Positions 25,231-39,200 of a DNA stretch of 64,000 nt are shown here, one piece after another; position 1 is the stretch's first letter; each line of letters opens with the position of its first letter. Origin of the DNA: Lingula anatina. Taxonomy: Eukaryota; Brachiopoda; Lingulata; Lingulida; Lingulidae. The DNA is taken from positions 1-64,000 of the forward strand of contig NW_019775474.1 in assembly GCF_001039355.2 (NCBI RefSeq), read 5' to 3'. The translations under genes were made by a program, and so were the position numbers. The notes under the pieces are model-generated. The model did no database searches and was not told the origin of the DNA. It saw only the letters and a program-made list of their open reading frames with translations.

Positions 25231-26944
25231 CTAGTTCAAATATTTCCTGCATTTCTTTGAGGCACAGGTGCAGGGGATTTTCACCTCTTCATAAGGGAAC
25301 TTGTAGTCGTAGGTAAGCTCTTCCCCAGCCTTGATTCTGAAAATAAATAAATAAAAACATTTATTAATATGCTTTCAGTTTATATGTTAATTTAAACGCA
25401 ATTTACTGCCTGTTATCTTTTAATCTAACTCTTGTACTAAAGTGTTGAAAACAAGCATATGAATTCTAATACTATTGGCACAAAAGCTAATAAGCACAAT
25501 TCATTTGTAGTACAGGGAAATTAAAATGTTTCATAAGGCAAATAAATATATCCTTACGGTCGGAGTGCAAAGATGACAATGTGTTTCTTTCCATCCACAT
25601 TGATTACTTTGGAATAACAATTTGGCTGAAAAAGAAAATGAAAACAACTGGTTATAACATTTCTTTTTAGTTAAAATTGTTATTTTGAAAATATTGACAT
25701 ACGAATCACCATTTAGGTCCTGACAGAAACATTGGTTCAGATGCAACTTTTTACACCAGGGAGACTTAAAATCTCAAACTAAATGATCATCAGCACAACA
25801 CAATACTTTTGTCACAATCACTTTAGCACAACTAACACATTCATCCTTTTTATAAACTAAGTCACTTACATCACAGGAATGGTTGATGAACCTGGCAGCA
25901 TTGCCATGCACAGTGGCATCTACCACATCAAAGTCATCAATACGGAACATGTAGCAGCCTATGCCCTGGAACAACATAATATAAGCAAGTAAATAAATAT
26001 CTGATATCTTGGAAGAACAATTTGTTGCACAAAATCCTGCATATTATAACAAGTTTTGATGAAAGTTTTTTATCATTAATAAAAATCTTTAAAAACTTCA
26101 GTTTTAAACAATTTCTATGCCAGTACCTTGCTCTCATAATATCTCTCCCTCTGGTCAGTCAGAACTGACCGGATGACCTCGCCAGCGTACTCTACCACCA
26201 TCTCACCATCGTCTATGTCACGCTTGCAGAACAAACCACGCCCATGGATCTGAGATCTGCACACATGAAAAATAATAATGAAATTAAACAAATATTATCA
26301 GCAAGCAAATAATTTAACAGTATTATTTTCATAAAATAGTTCACCCTTAAAAAATATACAGCCAACCTAGCAAATATTTTCTTTTTAAAAAAATCTCTAA
26401 TTTTTTTTATTTTGCTTTATTTACTGTTACTTATATTTGACCTACCTGTATGCTCCCACAGCTTCATTAGCATGCTCCCTCAGGTGTCTGAACCTCATTG
26501 CCATTGGAATGGAGAGACTGGTAGCTCTTCTGTAATAGGAGGTAATATAAAGCCTTAGGTTAATATTATTTGCTTGTCAAGAGAAAAGGGATGCAAAAAA
26601 ATAAAATAAAAATGAAAAAAAAAATTAATAAATAAATTATCAATCAATCAAACTTAAAAAGAAAGGAAGCAAACAGTAAAACATCTGAGCTCTCACAGTA
26701 CCTGTAGTTCATTTTCTTACCACTAAAATTATTATGTGAAATATATTAAAAAATTCCCTATTAAATTCTAACAATTTCAACAGTACCTTGAAGATTTATG
26801 TGTCAAATCCATGTCCTTTGCGTTCTCTTTGAAATCTGGTAATTTTTTGTGCTTGGACATCAGGAAACTGAACATGTCATAGGGCTTACGTTCCCCACTG
26901 TAAGGCTCTGATCTCGCACTACCAGAGGGATTAAGAGGAGGTTC
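25231..26944 (-). other. KMT2 Win motif, SET and post-SET domains
   Basis: Exon 26787-26944 carries the WDR5-interaction motif [11 protein letters not shown] (human GSARAE). Exons 26446-26529 and 26127-26256 start SET ([36 protein letters not shown]). Exon 25870-25965 has [11 protein letters not shown] and RFINHSCD; 25558-25625 has [12 protein letters not shown]; 25231-25336 has [11 protein letters not shown] and post-[16 protein letters not shown]. The NHSC-x-PNC and YDYKF catalytic motifs are intact, so the enzyme should be active. Confidence 0.96.
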
Positions 26945-27179
26945 CTATGAAGTGCAATAAAGAAGTTTTACAAACAGAAAGATTGTTGATTTAAAATCCA
27001 AATACCCTAGTCTGTTCTTTTATGTAAGGATCTATTTTCAAAATTAAATGGTCCCTTTAAAAAAAAAAAAGTTTCATTAGGTATTTTTTTAAATCTGTAT
27101 AAAATTGGCCATGAAACCCAATTAATATTTGTAATGTAAGCATTTATCATTGATCAAAAGCGAAATGCACCCCCCCCCC

Positions 27180-27224
<45 letters not shown>

Positions 27225-30200
27225 ATAATAATAAAGCAACAATAAAATCCAAAAATTTCCCTTCACCTCTTCGACTTGACTCGTGTCATATTCATGGTAT
27301 TTGAACCTATAGTTTCTGCAGTACTGGGCTCCATACAGCTGCTCTATCAGGTACACTATGGCGTCATGATTCAGTCCAAACATGCTCAGACCATCAATGC
27401 CTGAAAGAAATATGTAGCCGTGTAAGAACCACACAACTTTACCCACAAATAATAATACTTAATTCACTAAAAATACATCTCATGCATCTACCCACAGCTA
27501 GATGTATGAGAAACTTTACACTTTACCCAGATAACACAAAAAATAATTGATAAATGTAATTTTTTCCTTTATTATACAGTTGACTAAGAAACTCAATACT
27601 TTATCACATGGTATAACACAGTAAAACAAAAAATCAATCTGTCAAGGAATCAACGAGGGGAAAAAAAAATGAAAATAACTACCATAATATTCACCACAAT
27701 CACACCCAGCAATATCACCTATCACAATCACACCTGACACAATGCCTTACTGACCTGCATATGACAGCTGCTTCATCCTGGCTTGTGTTCTGGCATCCTG
27801 TACCTTATCAACTACAGCTTTCCATGCCTCTGAAATAACATATTTAAACCACATCAAAGACTTGGTTGTTTGCAGACAAAAGTTGGAGTAGAGAAGCATA
27901 TTTTGATGCAGAATTATATAGTTACTGTTATAGCAATAAATATGTCTGGTGTTACAGATCTGGGTAAGGTAGCCACCCGACACCATGTATCTGTACTTAC
28001 AAGAATAAAATCTGACAAAAAATGGTGGGATAGGAGTTAGTCTGCCCAGCATTCTTTCTTTAGCTTTGGTTTTCATTGTTTTAACCCAATCCTCACCTTC
28101 CCATGTAGGTGCCTGCACCTTAAATCCATCATCACTGGTGATTTCAAACATGAAGTACGGGGAGTTCCTTTTTGCCTGCAGGGCCTCCCGTCTCATCTTC
28201 TCCTCGTGTTCTAAAAGAGTGAGGATTGGAGAGTCCGACACCTCTTCCTCATTCTCTGGCGTGGGGACTGTTATGGGTTGGTGATGAGGGTGAAGGATAG
28301 GATGGCCTGAAATGGCACCTGAAATTTTGGGGAAAATAGCATCTGTCAATAATGGCACCACAGATAAACTTTTGGATGTTTCTTGCCAGCTGAATCTTAT
28401 TTTTACTCTCTAAAACAGATTCCTCTCTCTGCATCATGAAGTAGGGAGTAAATTCATTTTCTCATTTAAGACAGACTTTCTTCAAAATGGACACAAGGTG
28501 CTATTTTCATCTTACAACAAACCACTTAGCATATAATATATTTTTAAAGAAATGAAAAATATATAAAATTTGCATTACACATTTGACAATAAAATAAACA
28601 TTTTAATACAGTAAAAAAAAAAAAAAAAAAAAACTTACCACCATCTTGAAGCAATGACTTCTTTAAGTTTTCCTTCCTTGGCCTCTTTTTGGTTCCCTTA
28701 CGAGGTGACCTTGGCTGACCTGCTAACCTGTTGGTCTTAGGACTGGAAGGCTTGCTGAGCTTCTGTGGTTTAGGTAGAGCAGATTCTCCTTCAGTAGGCT
28801 TTGTCACAGGTTTTGGCTTGTTGAAATAAGTCATGCTTATCCCTATACTTTTTTCTGTTTGGTTCACCAACTGGGCTAATATGGGTGACTTAGCAGAAGG
28901 GCTGTCAGATGCTGAGATTTTCTTTGGTTGTACATTTTTGACATAGATTTCCTGAATCCCCATAGGCGTCTGAATTCTAACGGTCTCTCCGACATAATCA
29001 GCTAAAGATTTTGGAATCTGCCCTTGACCTTTGGTGGAGAACACATTGTTGCTGGCGCCATCATTTGCAACAATCATCCTTTTCTTTGAGGGGTCTTGCT
29101 GGCCTGCAATAGGCATATTAGACGGTCTTTTCCTGGACAAGATGCTAGGAGTACGACGACCATAGCCATGTTCAGTAGCGTGCTGCAAAAAGAAAGATAT
29201 TACATTAAAACAAATCCCAATTTCACCCAGATTTCTGTACTAAAAGTACAGTCTACTAACTTAATCACTCTAATAATCTTACATTTCTACATTCAAAGAG
29301 TAATCATAATGACCTTATTATGCCAACAATGATGTCTTTTCATTGTGGATCTGTCACCAGCCAGTTTTAGTTCATCAAAAACAATGCTTTTTGACCATTA
29401 ATACACAAATTTTAAATAGAAACTCATATCATGTACTTACCAGTTGTGATCCAGCATGTGTGGTCCCTACACTAGGCACTGGTCTTGTAGGCAGGGGCAA
29501 ACTGCCAAACGTCTGAATGCCTTGGTGGTAACTGGTTGCATGTTGAGAAGGGCTTGGGGTAGATGACAAAGTATACCCTGCTGGTGTTGATAACAAACTG
29601 TATTGTCCCACTGAAAATACTTGGGAACCTGAAGAAAACTGTTGGTTCACTTGTATGCTGCTGACCCCTTGAACCTGATGACCTAAACTTTGACCTTGAC
29701 CTAAACCATGACCTAGGCCTTGACCTTGAGCATTAAATGCAGGCTGCTGAGAAAGATCCGTGCTAGGCAAGGACTTCACCATCTGCGAATCTATTTGAGA
29801 CATAAGCCCTGACTGGTGTGGCAATATAACTTGTGAAGGGGGCGCCAGTTGATTTCGGTAAACCACAGACACCGACTTGTCCTGTGGAGACTTCATCTTG
29901 ATGATTCTCCTCCTTATCTCCCCTGCATGCATAGGAATTGTGTGGGTATTCTTCCTTCCAGACAACAATCCTCCGGAAACACTCTGAACAGTTGGTGTAT
30001 TCATTCCCGAGGATATGGACAACAAAGGATTGGAATTAGAAGTAACCGGAACCTGGGAAATAGAAGAAATGGCCGACACACTAGAACTGGTTTGCAGTGG
30101 GATGGACGAAATAGCACTGGAAGTGGACATCCCAGACGGCATGATGACCCTCTTGACAATCATCTTAGGTCGCTGGGTTTTATTCACGACCCCCTTTAAA

Positions 30201-33200
30201 ATACCTGGGGCTACTTCCAAAGCACCTGTCGCATCTCCTTCTCCTTCAACACAGAGAGAGCCAACGTAATGGAGCTGTCCACTTTTCATCATGTCTGTCA
30301 TGTCCTGAGTGAGCACTGGGGTTTCCAGGTTGCTCTTCTGAGCAAGCATTGTATTTCCTAAAGAGTTTGTGATGAGCAGTTCATTCTGTGGGGATGCAAA
30401 ATTGGATGCTTTGTTGATTAGCATTTTAAGTTGCGATGAGGCAGATGGGGTCTGTATGGTACTAGGAGCAGGTGGCCTTGCTTGTGGATGCATCGAAATT
30501 GACCGACTGGAAGGCAACCCGGACTGGTTACTGGGGAGTGTTCCTGCAGTTTGCTTAGGCTGGACTTGTGCCACCAAATTCTGTAACGAGGCTGGTAACT
30601 GGCTGTTTATCGAAGAGTTGGGCACTCTAGGGATGTCTCCTGACAAATGAGAACCCTGAATAACTTTAATATGAGGACCTTGTTTGCCTGTTAGGCTCTG
30701 GGAGTTCCCACATGATATGTTCTGAATTTTATGGGTCCCTGGGTTGTTCTGTTTTTGTGGCATTTGCTTCTCTTTTCTAGGGATAGCTTGAGGTATAGGA
30801 TTTTTAATTAGCTTCAACAGTGGGGCAGAGTCTCCAGAACCAAGTTTGCTGGGAGGAATAAGCTGAAAGACAAACTCATTAGATTTAATTTGTTTCAATT
30901 CGCCTGTTGGCTGCTTTGACTTTGGGGCATCTTGCTTTAATTCATGCTCAGATTGTTTCTCCAATCTTGGTCTCATGGCTGGTTCCCTCAGAATTTCAGC
31001 ATCAGGAGAAGCACTGTCCTTAAGAGTCCCAAATTCTGGATCAAATAAAGCAAGCGCTTTTGGATCATTGTCTTTCTCTGGAGAGCTATGGGTAGATTTC
31101 TGGACATCACTTCCATCCTCAACTGTTGAGATATCTGCAGCATCAGGTAGCTGTTGTGTCCCTTCTGATGTCTTCATCAATGTATTGGCTGTTGTAATTG
31201 AAGTAGAAACAGGGTTAGAAGCTACCCCACCAATACTGCATTGTATGTCTGATGCTAAAGTGTTCACTGCAGAGACGGTAGATGTTTGAATATTTGAGGC
31301 AATAATCGATTCCGACTCTAGAGGTACATCACTCTCTGAACTAGACTCGCCTCGCTTCATCTCAATGTCATCACTACTGGAATGGGACCTCTTCTTTGTT
31401 TCCACCTTTTTTCCTTGGTTAGAATTTGGATTTTTGAAAGGTACATCTTTTTCAAAACCTCTCAAAGTCAAAGCACTGTCCTTGTTTTTTGGTTGAGAGA
31501 GAGAAACTGAGACATCTTCAGCTGTAGTCTCTTGAAGATCACTCTGCTGTTGTGGCACCTTAATTTTGGAGATTTCTTTGGAAGAATTTATGACAGAGAG
31601 CCATTCCTCCTCCTTCATCCCCTTCCCTACAGTCAGACTGCCTCTTTCAGTATTGTCATCTCCAAAACTTGTGTCCGTATCCTCAGTATGCCTTTGTGCT
31701 GAAATTTCCCCAAAACTCTCAATTCTCTTAGAACCCTTACCTTCATAAGTCCTTGTTAATCTTTTTGGATTGAATTTTAATTGAATTGACCCATCCGAAT
31801 CTTGACCAGAGTCGTTATCAATCTCAATGGATGCCATGTCATTATCACTTTCATCACCACTAAGTGCATCATTCAAATGTTTAACCGCTTTCATTACCTT
31901 CTGATTTGGAACCATTTTAATGGAGTTTTCCCTTGCTCTACGGAGTGGGTATTTTGAGCCTACAGTTTTTACATCATCTGGATTTTGTTTGGAAAGTGAC
32001 ACATCTAGTCCTTTTGGTTTCCTTTCTTTGGTTTGCTCTTTGGCTTTGGTGTACTTCCCCATGCTGCCATATGAAAACTTGCATGCTCTGCCCTTGCTTC
32101 TCCTTGTGGGTGACCCAGAATCATCCTCACCAAAATCAATTTCACTGTTCTGGTCCTTACTGCCTAGATCTTTCAAGTTTTTCCTTAGTTGTTGAGAGCT
32201 GCAATCAGCCTCACTGCCATCAGACCCGTCACTCTTAAAAGCATGAATTCTCTCTTGCAAAGGATACTTCCTTGGCCGTCCAACAGCTCTTTTTGAAGGT
32301 GATACATCCTTCTTCCTCTGTGAAAGTGATGTGCTCTCTGAAACTAGATCAGATTCATCATCACCATCTTTTGCCAATATATTTTGCTCAAGGTATTTTC
32401 TTGGTCGACCTCGGCCTCTCTTCACACTCTGTTGCAGAGACCCATCTGAAGGTTGGTCAGCTTCTAAAATTTGTGGTGTTTTGTGTACATTTTCTCGAGC
32501 AGATTCATTTTCATCATCTGACAAAGAATCCAGTAAAGGATACTTTCTTGGTCTTCCTCTTTTCTTAACTGGATTACCTTCTTGAGAGTCAGAAGTCTTC
32601 TTTTCAGTCTCTGGACTGCCTGCTACTTTATGATCTAAATCTTTGTTTTCTTCCATGCTGGGTGTGTTGTCATGCTCAAGATTCAGGCTTCTTCTCCTTC
32701 TGCGAAGCATCCTCCCTTGCCCATCATCAGATCCACAAACCTCAGATAAACCTTCATCACTGCTTTCAGAATAAGAATCCTCTCTTGTCTCTTCTGGTAG
32801 AGGTTTAATTCGTGGCCTTCCTCTTTTCTTCTTGGGAGGGTTGTTCAATACTTTTTGAGTAAGTGGGACAGGTAGTTGTGACGGAGTTGATTTGGAAGCA
32901 ATTTCTGTGATTTGCTTTAGTTTGGGAGGTCTTCCACGTCTTTTTGGTGTTTCCTCTGTGGACTGCTCTTCTTTATCTTCTTCATCTTTGTTTGTATTCA
33001 AGTCCAGTGGGATAGATTTCCTTGGCCTACCTGGCCTCCTATGTAATTTCTTGACTTCTTCGTGTTCATCATCATCATCTTTTTCATTATGCAATTCAGA
33101 GGGGTCTACCTGAATCTTCTCCTCAACATGTGCTTTTCTTGGACGTCCTCGTCCAGGCTTTTTCACTAATGGCAATGCTTCAACTGAAGAGTCTTTAATA

Positions 33201-36200
33201 TGATCAGGCATATCAACATCATCATTGTCACTCTCATCAGTGCTAGAACTGACTACATCCGTACAATCCTTTTCATGACGTCCAAAGCTTTCCTTAGTTC
33301 TGTACATTCTTTTGCAATTGGAGCAGCGGTAGGGACCTCCATCTTCTTCAATGTGCTCCAAACTTTTTAGCTTTATCTGAAGAGCTATTTTATCATGAAG
33401 AGGTAATTCTTCATTAAATTCGATTCCTTCCTGGGATAGTCTCCGCACATGGGATTTGTTCAGTTTCTCCAAAATGACTTTTGCTTGTGGATATGTATCA
33501 TTACTGTCCTTGCCAAGAGTCTCATCATCTCCAGATTGTGCCGTTTTTTCATAGCCACTGAATAGCCCATCTTTATTTTTGTCAGAATGAATGACTGCTA
33601 AGGTCTCTTCGGATGAAAATTTACCCTTGGCACTCTCATCAAGAAGTGCTTTCTTCTCATCTAATTTCTTTTGTTCACTTTCACGACATATCTTTGCCAA
33701 TTTGTCCCTAGACATGGCATGTTCTGCCAATCTGCCAGCAGTCCTTCTAAGTGGGTAAGACTTCAATCCGACCAAATTTTGACCCTTCTTGCTTCTTCTC
33801 CCGCTGCTGGGACTAAGAGGACTTCTGGGACTGCCTAGAGAGTCATCGCTCAGGACTTGACCATCTGTGTGCTGATCTTCACTTGAATATCCATCTTTTG
33901 CTTGAGTAATTATTTCAGCTTCCTTCAGCTTCCTTTCAGCTTCAGAAGGGACCTTTGTATGCATGCTCTTTAATGGTACTTTGTATCCAATAAGTACCCC
34001 TTTGTTAATAATAGGTATTTTGTTTGAATTATCTGAAATGCTCTTTTTGATTTTTTCTTCTCTTAAAAAGTCTTGTCCTTTAATGCTCACGTCAGTGTGT
34101 ATATATTCATCTTTCTGGGATACTGACTCAGGCGTACCAAGTTGAGGGTTACATGCTGTCCTATTATCAATGACGGGAGTGCTTTTAGATGTGTCGCTGT
34201 TACTCAGCTGATTAGGCTCAGAGGGCATACATCTGTCTACTGTAGCTACTACTTTATCAAGCAACTCAACCATTACTGATTTCACATCTTCTACCACACG
34301 GTCCACAGATTCATCAGGGGCTGCCTTTGCTTTACTATTCTCTCTGCTCATTGTAGGTTGAGAAGAATAAATTGCTGGTTTATCATCCATTTTTTCATCA
34401 TTTCTGTTTAAATTCCGATTTCCACTGGACAACAAGGCACCTTGCTCAGGAAGTGTTACTATTGGTTTTTGATCACAAGTTGACTCCTGCTGTGCAGGTT
34501 CCATGTCTTCTGTCAAATCTACCACAGGGGGCATGTTTCCTCCAGCAGTGGTACTACCAGTCTGGGCACCTCTCACAATGGGAGCCAGTATGCCAGTGAC
34601 CACAGGTGGAGGTAAGGCATTTGACATGGCCGGGAAAGCACCTGCAGGTGGAACCATGACTGGGCATGGCATTGCTGGCATCAAAACTGGCATGGGGAGA
34701 AGACCTGGTGGGGTCAGTGAAGGCAGACCTATAGAGCCAGTGACGGGTGCTTGAGGTAGACCCATATGGGCTGACGCACGTGGCTGCTGTATTAAAGGCA
34801 GTGGGGATGGCTGGAGAACAGGTAATGGGGGCTGCCTTACAACAGGCATGGCTGTCTGCATTAAAGGCATCTGAGACTGCATTACATCAAGTGGTGTGTG
34901 GACAGAATTCACCGGAATGTGCTGGACCATAGAAGCAGGTGGCTGATTCATTAAGCTTTGAGTTTGTTCCAAGGGTGCTGTGTGTGCCTGGGTCATCACA
35001 CTGGTTGAATGGTGTAAGGCAGCAATGGTTGACAGCATTTCACTGGCACTGCCTGGACAACTGGTCACTGGTGATTTTCTTTGGTCTAGACTGATTTTCT
35101 TTTTGGCATTCATCTGCTTGGGATCGTTTTCACGACTTGCTTTGGCCCCCAATGGTGAGGACTTTGGTGATGCTTTAAGAGAAGAATCAGAGCGTGCTGG
35201 TGAGTTTGGCTGGGAATTTTGTCTTCCAATTATACTGTTACGCAATATCTCCCGCACTGACTCTCCACTATCTTGCCTGGAGAGGGAGCTACTGGAAGAA
35301 GAAGAGTATGGACAATCAAAACTTTGAGAAAAGCTGTTTTTCCTTGCTGCTCCCCCTCTACTAGGACTAATTGCCTGTTGTTTATCAAATGGCTTACTTC
35401 CAGAGGGACTTTTGGGTACAGAACTCTTGGTCTTATTTTGCTTGATGTCATGCTGGGCCTTATTAGATTTTCCAGCACTTTTAAAACTCTTGAGATAGTC
35501 ATCTTCTGAAGTCTGCTCCATTGCCTCAGACACCACTGTTGGCACCAGTAATTCTCTGATTGATTTTTCATCAGACTGGTGTGTAAGCTGATTACTAAAC
35601 TGATCTGGGGCAGGGGATTTAAGTGATGGAATTGGCTGTGGGATGACCTCTGGCTGTGAAGATCTAGAAACCATCAACTGTGTCGTAAAAGGTGGCTGAA
35701 ATGGCTCCATCTGGACACCACTTTGTAGCAAGTTTGTTCCTGATACTGGAAAACAAGCAGTTGGAGGAGGGACAACTTTTTCACAAATGATGTCATCATC
35801 TTCAGCATCACCATCCTTTTCTTTATTGCTTCTGCCTGTGACTGGACATGAATCAGAAGAATAGCTGATTTCTTGATTTTTGTTTTCTTCTGTAAGAACT
35901 GTTTCATTGTTTGCTTTCTCTTCCACCTGAATCTGACTACAACTATCATTTGCCTTTTCTGCCACTCTAACATTCTGTCCATTGTTTCCTGAAAACTGCT
36001 TTTGAATACCATCCTCAGCTTGAATTGTCTCAGTTGATTGCTTTGTGGGGACTTCTATTTCATCCAATAATCCATCTTTGATTTCACTCTGAGTTGAGCA
36101 CGCTGCAGCAGAGAGGTCAGAATTATGGTGTTGTTCTACTGAACAAATAGTAGCGTTTACTTGTGGGGCATCCTTGACATTTGAAAACTCCTCTTTGTTG

Positions 36201-39200
36201 GAGGATTTTTCTAGTTCCTGTTGGTTTGCATCTAGGTCATCATCTAAACTAACTGGCTGCTTTGTGACTTCCACCACTTCTCCTTTTTCATCAAGAACAA
36301 TCACAGTAGCTTCTTTGTTGTCATTTTCAGTGTTCTGTTCTTCAGTTTCGTCACGGTATATGATTATGGTACCCCTATTGCTTTCAACTTCTATAGCTAT
36401 GGTGTCTTCTTCTTCTAAACTGGAGGTTGGAACAGTCTTATCCATGTCCATTTCCATGGGTACCAGGTCTTCACATTCTGCTGTGTTTGTTGGGGGCAGA
36501 GATTCCGTTTGAGATGCATCTGATTCTTTTGTATGTATATCTTCAACAGAATCTTCAGACCTATTGATTAAATCTGCTGAAATGTCAGAGTCATTAGCTC
36601 TCTGCAATTCAACTTCTAAATTGTCTAAATGTGAATCTGCAACACTGTTATCCTCTGTCACCTGGCTTAATGTTTCTGTCTTCTCAACTGGTTTTGAGTC
36701 TGATTGATGGTCAATTTCTGATTCATCAGTCCTTTCCATTTCGACCACACCCTTGTCATCCACCTTTCTATAGTCACGAACAGGCAAGCCAGGAGTTTCA
36801 GTTGATATATCAGTGTCACTCTCCCCTGATGCAATTTGCTTCTCCCAAAGCTTCTCATTTCTTTTCAGGTTTTTATTGGCTGCAACATTAAGGCGTTTGG
36901 TGAACTTCCTCAGGTTGGCCAGCTTATGATCCTCTAGTTGAGGAGAGGTGACAACTGGAACCACCTTTCCAGGGTCAAGATTCAATAACTTTAATGTCTT
37001 GGGAGACAGCACAGAGAGATCAACTGTGGTGGGTGTCTGTGCTTTGGGCCAAGATTGACCAAGACCGGTGCTGGCAATGTTCCCCCACTGAGGACTACCC
37101 ATGGCTCCCTCTGGCAAACTGACACTTCGTTTCAACTTCTTGGCACGAGGCCCCCTGTCAGACTTTTCCACGTCGCCTGTGTCTTCCAAGTGTTGAGAAT
37201 TGGAGACAAATGATGGCTTAGACTGCTGTTCTTTGACAACTGATGGTGCACCAGCATGAACAGGTTTTGTTGAGCATGTGCTCAATTGACTAAATGACTC
37301 CACGGCTTTGGCGTCATACTGTGGATGAGTCTCATCATGGACAATGGTCATATCTTGCATGATGATATCTGCAGCATTGTCTTCCGTAGGTTGGACCTCA
37401 ATTATCCTACACGTGTAAATACACCTGCGTCGCGCATCTCTGGTGCTCCAATACACTCTGGTGCAGCTGGAATAAAATAATCAATTTTTGTTATCAAGTC
37501 AAAACTATGTTCTTTTGATTTACAATTCTTTTGGAGTTTCACTCAAAAATTAAATATGGAATAAAACTTTCAGAACCTAAAGAGCCAAAATCTTAATGTA
37601 GTGCATACTTTCTTGATGATAAACCAGTCATTTCGTATTTATATTTTGAAAATTCACACTGGGTAATTAATAACTAAACTCACCAGAATTCCACAGGGAA
37701 CAACAGATCATGAAGGTCAGATATGGGACATAATCTACCAAGGTTTTCAACTGTCATAGAGCCTAGGGAAAACAAGCAAACAATAGCCTGGTGTTACTAT
37801 ATGAACCCAGTAAAGTTTATGTTCATTATGGTTCAAGTCTGATAACATGGAATAATTACCCTTGAAAGTTTCTGTCACCACTCGGTGCAGACTTTAAATT
37901 TGTTTTAAGTAAAAATAAATTAATTCATATTAAGGAGACATTTAAAGGTAACATTCTGCATCTTCCATCTCCCTATGGTTGAATGAATCTCATAATAAAC
38001 TCAAATGTGAATGAAGTGAGCTTTCACCTGATCTTACTTAACAATGTGGGAAAACATTTTTTTTGCTGTTTTTTATCTTAAAATCACAAATAATTTCTCA
38101 TCAATACACAAGCTTACCAACAAGAATGTTCAAAACACCCGGTTGTAACCCATTGACCCAATTCTTCTTGGTCCAGCGTATGCTCTCCATGTCCACACAT
38201 GCTCTTCTCAGCACTGCAAACTTGTCCTTCTTCACGACCTGAGTATACAAACACAAAAAATAATAATAAATGAATAATCAACAATTGCGTCACTTGATAA
38301 AATTTAATTACAAGGGAGACGCTGCATTTATGATGAAATACTTTCGTCTTGAAAGATACAAATCCTTTTTATCATCTGTGAAATTGTTGGACAGCTACAA
38401 AATTAAATTTTAAAAGAAGTCATAACTTTGGTTTTATCATCTGTGTAACTGTTGTTATAACACTGAAGCTATTGAAAAACAAGCATTTTTCTTTACCTCC
38501 CCATCCAAATGAAATCTATGCTCCCAGCAGAAGACTTTCTTGTCCTCCTGGAAGATGCAGTTGGCCTGTTTGGCACAGATGAAGTGGTAGTTGGCTGGAC
38601 AGCCCCTGGTACAGCACCCAACAGTGGCACCACTCTGCTTACACCTTTCACACTTCTTCAAGTCAGATAAAAAAACAATTCATACTTGTTAACATGCTAT
38701 ACAGGGAAGATAATAACAGGCTAGCATAATAAACTTTAGCCTTGTGCTTAATGTGCTTAAATTATTCAAAACTAGCAAAGAAAAATGTTTCCTATTTCTT
38801 CATCTTTTACCTTGTCTGCATGCATTTAAAAAAATTTTTTTTTTTTGATAATTATATGTGAATCATATTCCTAAAAAATGAAACTGACTCCCTCCATTAC
38901 AGTACATACCAGCATCCTTCCCCTGGCCATTGCTGAGTGGACATTCTGGAGTGACCCGTCCACTTCCTCAAACACCTCAGCTGACCACAGGGCACAGTTG
39001 ACATGCGTCCAGTCGTCCTGGCCAGCATACAGGAGTCTGCCTGCATCCTGGAGAAAATGAAAATTGTGACGGTCATATTGGTTAGTTACACAGGTAATGC
39101 TCAGAAGTCTAAAGTGACTCAGGGAACAGGCAACAAATATTAGAACAAAGTTAAAAGTTGGTGGCATTTTGTGGTTATCTTTATACACTATAAGTGCTTG

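Larger units (their letters stand above)
29441..37466 (-). other. KMT2 giant exon 29 (8,026 nt, 2,675 codons)
   Basis: A single open exon (residues about 2186-4860) between FYRN and FYRC, about half of the whole protein. The N-terminal part is acidic and Ser/Glu-rich (36000-37300). A Pro/Met/Gln-rich stretch follows (about 34500-35050), then the C2HC finger and AT-hook array (32255-33330), and a Ser/Gln/Gly-rich C-terminal part with a [12 protein letters not shown] repeat (about 29690-29730). The RVAEKANDS and [12 protein letters not shown] segments look like disordered phosphorylatable sequence. Such regions in MLL proteins mainly provide disordered activation surface. No canonical taspase-1 site Q-hydrophobic-D-G was found by eye. 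Confidence 0.9.

Noticed and set aside
29849-36891. Many plus-strand ORFs opposite the giant KMT2 exon
   Set aside because: Antisense shadows of the biased Ser/Glu/Lys coding sequence on the minus strand.
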